Shown one piece after another: positions 18,237 to 27,040 of a stretch of DNA of 64,000 bases; the stretch's first letter is position 1, and each line of letters starts with the position of its first letter. Source of the DNA: Filimonas lacunae (GTDB lineage: Bacteria; Bacteroidota; Bacteroidia; Chitinophagales; Chitinophagaceae). A program made the position numbers and the translations under genes. The notes under the pieces were generated by a model. It saw only the letters and a program-made list of their open reading frames with translations. It searched no databases and was not told the origin of the DNA. The stretch covers positions 7,258,823 to 7,322,822 of the forward strand of contig NZ_AP017422.1 of NCBI RefSeq assembly GCF_002355595.1. The letters run 5' to 3'.

Positions 18237-18270
18237 GTCTTACATTTAATATGCAATTAAACAGTATCCT

Positions 18271-18885
18271 ATGCTCAGGCAAATTTTCACGCCGCTTGCC
18301 CTCCAATATGCCAAAGACGATGATACGGTAACCGGGCTTTGGATAGAAATTGAACAGCAGCATTCTCAAAAGGGGCGTTATTATCATACACTGGCACACC
18401 TCGAAAATATCTGTCGCGATCTGCAGCAGTTTCAACATGCTATCACTAATCCCGACGCTGTATTTTTCGCGCTGTTTTACCACGATATTGTGTACAAGGT
18501 GCTGAATAAAGACAATGAAGAAAAAAGTGCCTTGCTGGCGGTAAAACGGCTTACTAACATCAATGTTCCTGCTAGTACTATAGAAGCATGCCGTAAGCAT
18601 ATTCTGGCAACCAAGGCGCATACGGCAGCTGATAGCAACGATACCAATATGTTTACTGATGCCGATCTGGCTATTTTAGGATATGATAAGCCGGCATACG
18701 AAACCTATATGCAGCAAGTGCGTAAGGAATATAAGATCTACCCTGATATTGTATACATACCCGGTCGTAAAAAAGTTTTAAAACATTTTCTGCAGATGGA
18801 GCGTATATTTAAGACAGAGCTGTTTTTTCAGCAATATGAGCAGCAGGCCCGTAGTAACATGGAATACGAGCTATCTATTTTATAA
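18271..18885 (+). CDS. HD superfamily phosphohydrolase (COG4339-like)
   Basis: This 204-residue protein belongs to the predicted metal-dependent HD hydrolases. Visible are the RYYHTLAHLENI start of the metal site, FYHDIVYK with the His-Asp pair, and FTDADLAILG with a conserved Asp. The substrate is unknown. It lies after the hairpin that ends the RNA-repair unit and 11 bases before nudK, so it forms a pair with nudK rather than with the ligase. The ATG at 18271 matches the family N-terminus. Confidence 0.85.
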   Translation: MLRQIFTPLALQYAKDDDTVTGLWIEIEQQHSQKGRYYHTLAHLENICRDLQQFQHAITNPDAVFFALFYHDIVYKVLNKDNEEKSALLAVKRLTNINVPASTIEACRKHILATKAHTAADSNDTNMFTDADLAILGYDKPAYETYMQQVRKEYKIYPDIVYIPGRKKVLKHFLQMERIFKTELFFQQYEQQARSNMEYELSIL

Positions 18886-18896
18886 ATATACTTTCA

Positions 18897-19478
18897 ATGA
18901 ATAACAGGGTAAAAGAGCTATCTACTGAAATACTTTCGGATAACTGGTCCATTTTAAAAAAGGCAATCTATCAATATCAGCAAAATGACGGCCGCTGGCA
19001 AACGCATGTGCGCGAAGCATATGACAGAGGCAATGGAGTGGCTATGTTGCTATATAACAAAGAACAGGGAACGGTGATACTTACGCGCCAGTTCAGACTA
19101 CCTACTTATGTGAATGGCAATGAAGATGGCATGTTGATAGAAGTATGCGCAGGAAAATTAGATTCCAACAACCCTGAAGAATGCGCTAAACGGGAGGTGG
19201 AAGAAGAAACTGGCTTTAAAATAACACATATACAAAAGGTAATGGAAGCCTATACTTCACCTGGTTCTGTTACCGAAATGCTATACCTTTTTGTTGCCGA
19301 ATACAATGCAGGAATGAAAGTACACGCAGGTGGAGGTGTAGCGCATGAACAGGAGGAAATTGAAGTGCTGGAAGTAACATTAGAGCAAGCTATGGAAATG
19401 ATAGTTACCGGTGAGATAAAAGATGCCAAAACCATTATGCTATTACAATATGCTAAACTAAATCAGTTGATGGGATAA
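18897..19478 (+). CDS. nudK: Nudix hydrolase, GDP-mannose pyrophosphatase type
   Basis: The 193-residue product resembles NudK, which cleaves GDP-mannose to GMP and mannose 1-phosphate. The Nudix box spans about 86-107 (GKLDSNNPEECAKREVEEE then TGF) and is followed by AYTSPGSVTEMLYLFVAEY, the typical sugar-nucleotide branch. The N-terminal beta part (LTRQFRLPTYVNGN) fits dimeric NudK. It is 11 bases after the HD gene and ends at a strong bidirectional terminator. Confidence 0.87.
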   Translation: MNNRVKELSTEILSDNWSILKKAIYQYQQNDGRWQTHVREAYDRGNGVAMLLYNKEQGTVILTRQFRLPTYVNGNEDGMLIEVCAGKLDSNNPEECAKREVEEETGFKITHIQKVMEAYTSPGSVTEMLYLFVAEYNAGMKVHAGGGVAHEQEEIEVLEVTLEQAMEMIVTGEIKDAKTIMLLQYAKLNQLMG

Positions 19479-19570
19479 CAGCATATCAACAACACTCTCC
19501 TCTTTGAAAGAAAACAACCTTTAGAGGGCCTTTACTTGCTGTGTCGATGATATTGTTATACCTGAAATTA

Positions 19571-19614
19571 AAAAGCGGCTTTTGCGTACCAATTCATACG
19601 CAAAAGCCGCTTTT
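19571..19614. terminator. Bidirectional terminator between nudK and a lipoprotein gene
   Basis: A perfect 18-bp stem (19571-19588 with 19597-19614), A-rich on the left and T-rich on the right, lies between convergent genes and can serve both. Confidence 0.9.
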
Positions 19615-19650
19615 GGTAGAAGCTGTATTACAGCAATGTGGTTATCAGCA

Positions 19651-20496
19651 CTAATTCTTTCTGTTGTTATTATTGTTGTTGTGATTTATACTTTCCGAAA
19701 GCGCCGCTACGGCGCCAATAGCTACAATGGCGCCTACCGTGGGAGCCGTTTTCCCATAGCCTGTTTTTTCTGATACATAAAACCTGTCGCCGCTTTTTAA
19801 ATCGTACAGCGCTATGTTATCGGGGTTGGTGTTAGTGTTAATGATTTCTGCAATGTAAAACTGTTGCTGATAAGAAACCTTTTTGTCGGAGTTGTTAGAG
19901 ACGATGGTAAGATAGCTGTTAAATACCAGCGGGGTGTTCTCTTTGGTAAAAGAAACCGACTTTCCTTTCACCGTTGGTACATCTGTCTGGTTAGTAGGTA
20001 GCTTCACTTTTTTAAAGGCAGTGTCTGGTATACTATTTACAAACACATCCATTAATTGCAAAGGCGTTCGCTTTACAAAAGAATGCGGAGGTATAAAATC
20101 GCTGTATTGCGGCAGGGTAATGGTGCCGTTGATGTTACCGTTACTGGTACTCCAGCGGGTGCCCCAATTATAGCTGGCGCTGTTAATGTCGGCGTTTAAG
20201 TTGGCAGAATTACCTGCATAACTAACAGCACTGTCGTTATAGGTCAATGCCGATCGTTGCCAGTCAATCAGCAATGGTTCGTCCAGCTTATTGTGTATCT
20301 CAATAGAAACCGGAGCATTTTCGCCATAAAAGGAATAGATAATTTTTAAAGAGTCGTTTTCCTGTACAAAGCGGCCATCCACTTCGCTCCGTACAGTGTT
20401 AGTGCTGGCGATGGTACTGAGCTGGTACCGGGAGCATGATACAAGTGCAAAAGAAAATGCACCTATTGCGCACGCCACAGAAGTAAGCCTTTTCAT
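19651..20496 (-). CDS. Lipoprotein of unknown function
   Basis: The 281-residue product has a lipoprotein signal (MKRLTSVACAIGAFSFALVSC, Cys21). The rest is beta-rich with a segment on equal spacing of polar residues (IEIHNKLDEPLLIDWQRSAL) that resembles bacterial Ig-like folds, a short hydrophobic segment near the end (VGAIVAIGAVAALSE) and an Asn-rich tail. I do not recognise the family. It is the only minus-strand gene between two plus-strand groups and ends at the shared terminator. Confidence 0.8.
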   Translation of the reverse strand: MKRLTSVACAIGAFSFALVSCSRYQLSTIASTNTVRSEVDGRFVQENDSLKIIYSFYGENAPVSIEIHNKLDEPLLIDWQRSALTYNDSAVSYAGNSANLNADINSASYNWGTRWSTSNGNINGTITLPQYSDFIPPHSFVKRTPLQLMDVFVNSIPDTAFKKVKLPTNQTDVPTVKGKSVSFTKENTPLVFNSYLTIVSNNSDKKVSYQQQFYIAEIINTNTNPDNIALYDLKSGDRFYVSEKTGYGKTAPTVGAIVAIGAVAALSESINHNNNNNNRKN

Positions 20497-20621
20497 AGTA
20501 GAGTTTTTAGCATTGTATAATGAAAGTACAGCAAGGTTTCAGTTGTTGAAAGTGCCCATATATGCTTTATTAATAATTTAACAGCGTGTTGCACCCTGCG
20601 TAATTTGTGTAATTTAGCCGC

Positions 20622-21233
20622 ATGAGTTACTATATACGTGTATTGGGTACGAAAGACCCTGATATTCATTTAGATGAACTGCTGGATGCGCTGGAAGCAG
20701 ATGGTTTACGCGCAAAGTTTGCGGTAGCAGATGATGAAAAGCCTGAAAAATGGACTGCCATAGAAATATTAAGTGACAAGGAAGAAGTGCTTACCGAACT
20801 AGAGCGCAACCCGGTAAAAAAGGGCGATTTTGGTCTGGAAGAGCTGGAAGAGTTTAAAGAAACCATTTTAGATTTTAAACCTGCTTCTGCCGCCAAATGG
20901 TTAAATACATTTTTTGACAAGGTAAAAGTGATCTATGCTTTCCAGTTACTGGATGCGGCATTTGAAGAAAATCACTACCCTGTTGTAACCGCTATTCAGG
21001 CGGCTATCTGGCAAAAAATAGGTGGTATTTTACAGGCAGATGGTGAAGGTTTTTCTAATGAAGAAGGCTACCATATTTTGTGGCAGTTTGAAGATGATGT
21101 AGAAGGTGGCTGGAACTGTGCTGTAATAAACAGCAAAGGCGAATGGGAAAACTTTGCCATGGAGCTGGGTGATACAACACAAAGACAGGAGTTTTTAGAA
21201 GGACGTGTGCCTGCCAGTGCTACCCGCGTATAA
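20622..21233 (+). CDS. Conserved hypothetical protein
   Basis: The 203-residue soluble protein has no signal peptide or membrane segment. The N-terminal part (SYYIRVLGTKDPDIHLDELL) looks like an alpha/beta domain; residues 60-95 are Glu/Lys-rich, and the C-terminal half contains WQKIGGILQADGEGF and WQFEDDVEGGWNCAV. I do not recognise a family. Codon use and GC match the neighbours, and the frame is free of stops from an ATG to a natural end, so it is a real gene. Confidence 0.75.
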   Translation: MSYYIRVLGTKDPDIHLDELLDALEADGLRAKFAVADDEKPEKWTAIEILSDKEEVLTELERNPVKKGDFGLEELEEFKETILDFKPASAAKWLNTFFDKVKVIYAFQLLDAAFEENHYPVVTAIQAAIWQKIGGILQADGEGFSNEEGYHILWQFEDDVEGGWNCAVINSKGEWENFAMELGDTTQRQEFLEGRVPASATRV

Positions 21234-21312
21234 ATTAAAAAAAAGACAAAAAGCACTGACATAGGGTTGTCAGTCTGCGGTGGTTACTTTGTATGATAAA
21301 ACAAACAATACT

Positions 21313-21810
21313 ATGACTATCATTCAATTTATGCAGGAGCAGCTGGCACATGAAGGCACCACCACCCGTAGAATGTTATCACGCATTCCTAACGACAAAT
21401 ACGACTGGCAGCCACATGAAAAAAGCATGACTATTCAGCGGCTGGCTGTGCATATTGCCGAATTGCCATCATGGATAGGTATGGTGTTGCATACAAGCGA
21501 GTTGGATTTTGCTACCAATGCTTACCAGCCAGAAACGATCAGCAATACGCCGGCATTACTGGAATATTTTGAACGGATGTTGATGGAAGCAAAAGAACAG
21601 CTGGCAAAAGCTTCTGATGAGGTGCTATCTGATATATGGACGCTTCGTAACGGTAAAGATATTTACAGTGCCGAACCCAAGGTAGCCGTTTTAAGAATGG
21701 TGTTGAGCCAGATAATACATCACAGGGCGCAGTTAGGTGTTTACCTGCGCCTGTTGAATGTACCTATTCCGGGAAGTTATGGTCCTAGTGCAGATGAACC
21801 TAAATTTTAA
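21313..21810 (+). CDS. DinB-family protein
   Basis: The 165-residue product is a four-helix DinB/YfiT-like metal-binding protein. It shows the family pattern EGTTTRRMLSRIPNDKYDWQ, a first metal His in AVHIAELPSW, and the pair HHRAQL near residue 138 that completes the three-His site. Family members include bacillithiol or mycothiol-dependent S-transferases; the function here is open. The frame extends upstream to a GTG at 21280, but ATG 21313 gives the normal N-terminus. It ends at a terminator. Confidence 0.88.
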   Translation: MTIIQFMQEQLAHEGTTTRRMLSRIPNDKYDWQPHEKSMTIQRLAVHIAELPSWIGMVLHTSELDFATNAYQPETISNTPALLEYFERMLMEAKEQLAKASDEVLSDIWTLRNGKDIYSAEPKVAVLRMVLSQIIHHRAQLGVYLRLLNVPIPGSYGPSADEPKF

Positions 21811-21819
21811 ATAGCTGAA

Positions 21820-21850
21820 CAGCTGGTTGTTTGCAGCCGGCTGTTTTTTT
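21820..21850 (+). terminator. Terminator after the DinB gene
   Basis: CAGCTGG (21820-21826) pairs with CCGGCTG (21837-21843, one G.U), followed by seven T. The next gene on the other strand ends right there. Confidence 0.75.
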
Positions 21851-22241
21851 ACCAGTTAAACAAAGAATGTAATGCCTGCCATGTTAGTATAAATAACCAC
21901 ACCATCAACAACAGCAGGCATACGATAAACAGGGTAAAAACTAATGTTAACCTGCGTGCCCGTTTCCGTGCAACTTCCGCACACTCTATCCTTACTTGCG
22001 CGGGAAGTAGTTTGACAGAGGTGTTGATAAAAAACGGCACAATCAGCAAATCGTCCAGGTAACCGAAAAAAGGAATAACATCGGGAACAATGTCTAAGGG
22101 ACTTACCAGGTATAACAGGGTGAGTGCTGCCACCACTTTGGGTAACAATGGTGTTAATGGGTGACGCAGTGCAAAATATAACACCAGGGTATCCTGTTTC
22201 AACAGGCGCAATTTTCCTCCTATAAAGCTTCCTTTTGCCAA
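21849..22241 (-). CDS. DUF1232 (YkvA-family) membrane protein
   Basis: The 130-residue product shows the DUF1232 signature LLYLVSPLDIVPDVIPFFGYLDD (split here at residue 48), a short hydrophobic hairpin in which the DxxPDxxP residues are conserved. A second membrane segment is at the C-terminus (LVFTLFIVCLLLLMVWLFIL). The function of the family is unknown. It stands alone, convergent with the DinB gene. Confidence 0.88.
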   Translation of the reverse strand: MAKGSFIGGKLRLLKQDTLVLYFALRHPLTPLLPKVVAALTLLYLVSPLDIVPDVIPFFGYLDDLLIVPFFINTSVKLLPAQVRIECAEVARKRARRLTLVFTLFIVCLLLLMVWLFILTWQALHSLFNW

Positions 22242-22429
22242 GTTTTAGTATTTGATGATGGAAAGGCTATTCAGTATGTTTTAAAGATAAGAAAAATCGT
22301 GCCCCGCAATGGAGCATGCGTTGGCGGGCTGCAGTGTTGGCATTAACCGATTAATTCTGTTAGCAACCTCTTCCATTCCGGGTATATAGTATCTTTATTC
22401 AAAGGGTGTAAATGCGCCTTTGATCTGTC

Positions 22430-24283
22430 ATGAGAAAGAAAACTAGTTTATTGCTGGCAGCAGTGTTAGCCGGTGTATCGGTAACTGCCCAACCTCCTCA
22501 GTTTAAGCCTTCACAAACACAAAAGCCACCGTTACATGGTAAAAACTGGATGGCAATTACCGGTAAGCCGTTGGCTGCAACAGCCGGCTCCGCTATTTTT
22601 CAAAAAGGGGGTAATGCGGTAGATGCTGCCTGTGCTATGCTGGCAGCCACCTGCACCATGTGGGATGTATTAAGCTGGGGGGGCGAAACCCAGGCGCTTA
22701 TCTATAATCCTAAAACCAAAAAGGTAATAGGAATCAATGCCATGGGCGTAGCGCCAACAGGTGCCACTGCTTCGTTTTTCAAAAATAAAGGCATGAACTG
22801 GCCACCGGAATATGGGCCACTGGCTGCTGTAACTCCCGGAACGCCGGGCGGTTTATGTACTATGCTGGCCGAATATGGTACCATGAGCTTAAAAGAGGTA
22901 TTAACGCCTGCCATGCAAATGGCAGAAGGCTATCCTATTGAAGCACAAACGGCTAATGCCATAGAAAAGAATAAAGACAAGATAAAAGAATGGCCCTATT
23001 CCAAATCGGTGTTTCTGCCGCATGCAGGTGAACAGCGCGAAGCACCGGAAGCGGGTGAAATATTTAAGCAGCTGGAATTACTGGCCACTTTGCAAAAAAT
23101 GGTAGATGCAGAACAGGTGGCCCTGAAAAAAGGAAAAAGCCGTAAAGAAGCTATCTATGCCGCTTACGACCGCTTTTACAAAGGGGATATTGCCAAAGAA
23201 TTTGTAAGAGGTTGCCAGGAGCAGGGTGGTTTAATTACCCTGAACGATCTGGCTAAGTGGAAAGTGTTACAGGAAGAACCTTTGACTGTAAACTACCGTG
23301 GTATTGATGTGTACAAACTTCCGCAATGGACACAAGGGCCCATGTTGTTACAATCACTGAATATCCTGGAAAACTTCGATCTGAAAGCGATGGGCTTTAA
23401 CTCCACAAAATACATCCATACGCTGTACCAGACCATGAACATGACTTTTGCCGACAGGGACTTTTACTATGGCGATCCGTATTTTCCTCCGGCAGAGCCT
23501 ATGAAAGGTTTGCTGTCAAAAGCTTATGCCAAACAACGTTCCGCTACCATGGATACTTTGCAAAATGATGCTAAAGTAGCGCCGGGCGATCCCTATCCTT
23601 TCCAGGGTGAAACCAATCCTTACCTCGATCTGCTGCATAAAACCTATGCAGTATCCGATAAGCCGGTAGATGATATATACCTGGATAAGCAGTGGCGTGG
23701 TACTACTTCGGTAGAAGCTGCCGATAAAGACGGTTGGGTGGTATCTATTACGCCCAGTGGCGGTTGGGTGCCGGCCTGTATTGCAGGGCATACCGGTGTG
23801 GGCATGAGTCAGCGTATGCAAAGCTTTGTGCTGGATGCTGCGTTAAATCCTTTCAACGTAGTAGAGCCTGGTAAAAGACCGCGGGTAACGTTAACACCTA
23901 CACTTGCTTTAAAAGATGGCAAACCATTCCTGTCTTTTGCGGTACAGGGCGGCGATACACAAGATCAGAACCTACTACAGTTTTTCCTGGATATGGTAGA
24001 ATTTGGTATGACGGTGCAGCAGGCTACCGAAGCGCCTAATATCAATACCGATCAATTATATCTTTCCTTAGGTGGAGAAGACAGAAAACCTAAGCCGGGG
24101 TCTATCCTGTTAAATGTAACTACGCCGGAAGAAGTGCGTAAACAACTGCAAAAGATGGGATATCATGCCCGGTATGAGTCCAGAACATCCGGTCCTGTTA
24201 ATGCTATTTATTTCGATTGGAAACATGGAAGCTTCTGGGGTGGTTCCAGTAATCATGGTGAGGATTATGGTATAGCATGGTAA
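22430..24283 (+). CDS. Gamma-glutamyltransferase family protein
   Basis: The 617-residue precursor has a signal peptide (MRKKTSLLLAAVLAGVSVTAQ). The large-subunit region includes GGNAVDAACA and AVTPGTPGG. The autoprocessing site is RGTTS with the likely nucleophile Thr425 starting the small subunit, followed by VEAADKDGWVVS. The later GGxxG-type loop appears as AVQGGDTQDQ. Family enzymes are Ntn hydrolases that move or hydrolyse gamma-glutamyl groups such as that of glutathione. The His usually after TT is Ser here, so the substrate may differ. A small membrane protein gene follows within 15 bases. Confidence 0.9.
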   Translation: MRKKTSLLLAAVLAGVSVTAQPPQFKPSQTQKPPLHGKNWMAITGKPLAATAGSAIFQKGGNAVDAACAMLAATCTMWDVLSWGGETQALIYNPKTKKVIGINAMGVAPTGATASFFKNKGMNWPPEYGPLAAVTPGTPGGLCTMLAEYGTMSLKEVLTPAMQMAEGYPIEAQTANAIEKNKDKIKEWPYSKSVFLPHAGEQREAPEAGEIFKQLELLATLQKMVDAEQVALKKGKSRKEAIYAAYDRFYKGDIAKEFVRGCQEQGGLITLNDLAKWKVLQEEPLTVNYRGIDVYKLPQWTQGPMLLQSLNILENFDLKAMGFNSTKYIHTLYQTMNMTFADRDFYYGDPYFPPAEPMKGLLSKAYAKQRSATMDTLQNDAKVAPGDPYPFQGETNPYLDLLHKTYAVSDKPVDDIYLDKQWRGTTSVEAADKDGWVVSITPSGGWVPACIAGHTGVGMSQRMQSFVLDAALNPFNVVEPGKRPRVTLTPTLALKDGKPFLSFAVQGGDTQDQNLLQFFLDMVEFGMTVQQATEAPNINTDQLYLSLGGEDRKPKPGSILLNVTTPEEVRKQLQKMGYHARYESRTSGPVNAIYFDWKHGSFWGGSSNHGEDYGIAW

Positions 24284-24297
24284 TTAAGATACAATAA

Positions 24298-24546
24298 ATG
24301 AAAGTTAGAAAAATACTGATAGTAGCATTGGCGGCTGTCGCGGTTAACCTGGTGTTATTAATACTCGCCTATCAAAAAGCAGTGATAGGTGTATTGGAAT
24401 ATACGGCACCGATTGCAGAACTGGTGCTGGGTGTGGTATTGCTGGTAATAAACAGGAAGAGTGAAGCAGGGATAGGATTGTTATTAGGAGTTGGTGTGTC
24501 TTTCCTGATCGGGGGCTCTATTATCATAGCACTTTTTCATGCATAA
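24298..24546 (+). CDS. Small two- or three-helix membrane protein
   Basis: This 82-residue product is almost entirely hydrophobic: helices at about 5-25, 34-51 and 58-79, with a charged break RKSEAG at 53-58. It follows the gamma-glutamyltransferase gene by 14 bases and has a clean ATG and stop. I do not recognise a family. It may be cotranscribed with the preceding gene. Confidence 0.65.
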   Translation: MKVRKILIVALAAVAVNLVLLILAYQKAVIGVLEYTAPIAELVLGVVLLVINRKSEAGIGLLLGVGVSFLIGGSIIIALFHA

Positions 24547-24560
24547 TGGGCGAGGGCTAA

Positions 24561-25340
24561 CTACTGAAACACCTCTTTCAAAAACTGTAACAGGTATTGC
24601 CAGCTGCGTTCATCGGCTTGTTTATTATAGGCAGCTCCTTTACTGTTGTCGTTGCCGGCAGCAGGGTCGGTAAATGCGTGTACTGCGTTCGCAAAGTATA
24701 TCATTTGCCAGTCGGCCTTGCTGCTGCGCATTTCCTGCTGAAATGATTTTATCTCTTTCTCTGACACGTGTGGGTCGTCTGCGCCGTGCAACACCAATAC
24801 AGCAGGTTTTATAGGTATATTATTACGTGAACTATCTTTGCCTAATCCCCCATGTACACACACTACTCCTTTTACGGGTAAGCCGCCCCGTGCAGCTTCC
24901 AGTGCGCCGGTGCCGCCAAAGCAATAGCCTATTATCACAATATTGTCAGCATCCGCACCTTGTTTTATCAATGCGTTGATGGCTGCCCGAATGCGTGATT
25001 GATAAGTAACATAATCTTTTTTATACCTGGCAGAAACGGCTCCTGCTTCTTTGGTGTTAGCGGGTTGGTCTTTACTGCCATAGATGTCTGCGGCCAGTGC
25101 ATGATAACCGTATTGAGCCAGTATAGAAGCGGTGTTTTTTTCGTGGTCGGTGATGCCTGTCCACGCATGCAGAATAATAACGCCGGGTATTTTGCTAACC
25201 CCCTTTGCTTTGGGTTTGCAGTAATAACCTTTGAGTGTGGTATTGTTATCCTGATAGGAAAAATCATATCCTTGTGCGGTAACGTTTTGCATGCGTAGCA
25301 ACCCGATAGCAACGGCCAATATGGAAATAATCTTTTTCAT
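24561..25340 (-). CDS. Secreted dienelactone hydrolase-family protein
   Basis: The 259-residue alpha/beta hydrolase has a signal peptide (MKKIISILAVAIGLLRMQNVTAQ). It shows IGYCFGG with a Cys nucleophile, as in dienelactone hydrolase, and HGADDPHV with the acid Asp, plus ANAVHAF with the catalytic His. The natural substrate is unknown. The frame is open to 25478, but ATG 25340 starts the signal peptide and overlaps the stop of the preceding gene as ATGA, a translational coupling arrangement. Confidence 0.9.
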   Translation of the reverse strand: MKKIISILAVAIGLLRMQNVTAQGYDFSYQDNNTTLKGYYCKPKAKGVSKIPGVIILHAWTGITDHEKNTASILAQYGYHALAADIYGSKDQPANTKEAGAVSARYKKDYVTYQSRIRAAINALIKQGADADNIVIIGYCFGGTGALEAARGGLPVKGVVCVHGGLGKDSSRNNIPIKPAVLVLHGADDPHVSEKEIKSFQQEMRSSKADWQMIYFANAVHAFTDPAAGNDNSKGAAYNKQADERSWQYLLQFLKEVFQ

Positions 25341-25723
25341 AATTTTTCCAGTTTTTTTTCCTCGATAGAAATCTCCGTTCTTTCCTTTTTCAAACTGGTG
25401 CGTAACCAGGCAAACAAGCTCATGTACATGTTGGCTATCCATACCAGCGAAAAGCCTGCAATAATATAACCACGCCATCCGGTTAATAGCAACTGAAAAT
25501 CGGACAACAGCAGTATGAATATCACCACATAATGACTAAAACAGTATTCACAGGTGAATAGGTAAAACAACTTGCGCTGCCATAATGTTCGGCTTTTCCT
25601 GCTTCTTTCAATACAGTATTGCCGGGGCTCTAAAAATACTTCTTCATGGGTGATGGTCCAGGCAATGCAGGCCACCGGCAGAGCCAGCAAAAACAGCCAT
25701 ATAATTTGTGTGTGCAGTAGCAT
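25337..25723 (-). CDS. Membrane protein of unknown function with CEYC motif
   Basis: The 128-residue product has three likely membrane segments (about 6-22, 66-79 and 84-107), and a CEYCFSHY motif between the first two, similar to the Cys-x-x-Cys loop of DUF1360-like small membrane proteins. It ends in a Lys/Glu-rich helix. Its TGA overlaps the dienelactone hydrolase ATG. Function not known. Confidence 0.75.
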   Translation of the reverse strand: MLLHTQIIWLFLLALPVACIAWTITHEEVFLEPRQYCIERSRKSRTLWQRKLFYLFTCEYCFSHYVVIFILLLSDFQLLLTGWRGYIIAGFSLVWIANMYMSLFAWLRTSLKKERTEISIEEKKLEKL

Positions 25724-25758
25724 ATTAAAGTATAGTTTTACTGGTAATACAACATGGC

Positions 25759-26319
25759 ATGGAAGGGGTAAAATTGTTTATGTTTTTACTGGGATGTAAA
25801 CCAGCTGGCCGACATACAGAACAGCATGATATGTTTTTTGCTATAGGTAGTTCTATAAAAGAGCTGGTTCCAGCTATAAAAACTTTCTGGCCGGAGGGCG
25901 AAGAAGGTATACATATCGATGCCTGGCGTGAAGTGAACCTGGTAAGCGGGTACCGGGTAACGGTGTTGCCTGCTCCATCGGTAAATATTATGGAGCCCGA
26001 AAGCAGCACTAAGCTCTTTTTTCTCAACCTGGGTGGTTACAAGGCTGGTGAGTTTGAAGAATTTCATTATAAGGTACTTTCTATAGCAAGTGATAAAAAC
26101 AGTGCCATAAAAGAGGCCAAACAAACTACATTTTTCAGGCATAGTGCATCGGCCCATGTAGATGATAAATACGGGGTAGATGTTGATGATATTTATGCAG
26201 TTGAAGATATTTTGCCCCAGTTCTGTAAAGAAAAATACCGCCTTTACATTACAAAAGAAGAAGAGGCTTTACCGGAAGACGAGATACACCTGGGGTATTT
26301 TAAACTAAACAGCTTTTGA
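25759..26319 (+). CDS. DUF1543 protein
   Basis: This 186-residue protein matches DUF1543, which occurs as two related halves: the first has LFMFLLGCKPAGRHTEQHD and the second FFLNLGGYKAGEFEEFH. Conserved features are HTEQHDMFF, WREVNLVSGY and HVDDKYGVDVDDIY. The fold and function are not known. It is 18 bases ahead of an NAD(P)-binding protein gene in the same direction and diverges from the membrane protein gene. Confidence 0.85.
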   Translation: MEGVKLFMFLLGCKPAGRHTEQHDMFFAIGSSIKELVPAIKTFWPEGEEGIHIDAWREVNLVSGYRVTVLPAPSVNIMEPESSTKLFFLNLGGYKAGEFEEFHYKVLSIASDKNSAIKEAKQTTFFRHSASAHVDDKYGVDVDDIYAVEDILPQFCKEKYRLYITKEEEALPEDEIHLGYFKLNSF

Positions 26320-26337
26320 TACGTTGTAACTACATAT

Positions 26338-26994
26338 ATGAAAACTGCTATTATAATCGGAGCTACAGGTTTGGTTGGTAATGAGTTACTGCATTTGCTA
26401 CTGGATGATAACCGTTTTGAAAAAGTAAAGATACTGGTAGGCAAATCGGCGGGCATTACGCATGCAAAACTGGAAGAACATGTTATTGACTTTGGAAAGC
26501 CACAATTATGGAAGCAGGAAGTGCAGGGGGATGTACTTTTCTCCTGCCTGGGTACAACTATGAAGCAGGCTGGTGGAAAAGATGCACAATATCGTGTGGA
26601 TTATAGTTACCAGTTTGCAGTAGCATCTATAGCAGCTGAAAACAATGTACCTGTTTATGTGCTGGTGTCTTCTATTGGAGCTGATACTGAATCCCGCTTC
26701 TTCTATGCACAAATGAAAGGTCAGCTGGATGAAGGGGTAAGCAGGTTGCCTTTTGCCAGCACTTCTATTGTAAGGCCAGGACCATTGTATGGAGCACGCA
26801 AAAACAAACGGGGCGGCGAAAACCTGAGCGTAATGCTGGTGAAAGCTTTTAATGCTATTGGCATCTTTAAAAAGTACAAGCCTGTTTCGGGTGCACAGGT
26901 GGCGCGGGCTATGATGCAGGTGGCGGTTGCCGCAAAAGCTGGTGTTACTATTTACGAAAACAATGCGTTATTTGCCCTGGCTGCTGCTAAATAA
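26338..26994 (+). CDS. NAD(P)-binding Rossmann protein (atypical SDR)
   Basis: The 218-residue product begins with IIIGATGLVGNELL, the GxxGxxG dinucleotide site of extended/atypical SDRs of the Htatip2 type. FSCLGTTMKQAGG and VSSIGAD follow, and YAQMKGQLDE keeps a YxxxK pair. No substrate can be assigned. It is cotranscribed with the DUF1543 gene and ends at a short hairpin. Confidence 0.87.
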   Translation: MKTAIIIGATGLVGNELLHLLLDDNRFEKVKILVGKSAGITHAKLEEHVIDFGKPQLWKQEVQGDVLFSCLGTTMKQAGGKDAQYRVDYSYQFAVASIAAENNVPVYVLVSSIGADTESRFFYAQMKGQLDEGVSRLPFASTSIVRPGPLYGARKNKRGGENLSVMLVKAFNAIGIFKKYKPVSGAQVARAMMQVAVAAKAGVTIYENNALFALAAAK

Positions 26995-27024
26995 AAAGGC
27001 ACCCCTTCCGGAATGCCCTTTTGT
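26993..27024. terminator. Weak hairpin between convergent genes
   Basis: AAAAGGCA (about 26994-27001) can pair with TGCCCTTTT (27014-27022) with one bulged base; a T-run follows. Confidence 0.4.
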
Positions 27025-27040
27025 TGCCTCTCACATTATT

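Noticed and set aside
18271-19478. Extending the RNA-repair operon to the HD and nudK genes
   Set aside because: A hairpin at 18204-18228 separates them; cotranscription by read-through remains possible but is not supported.
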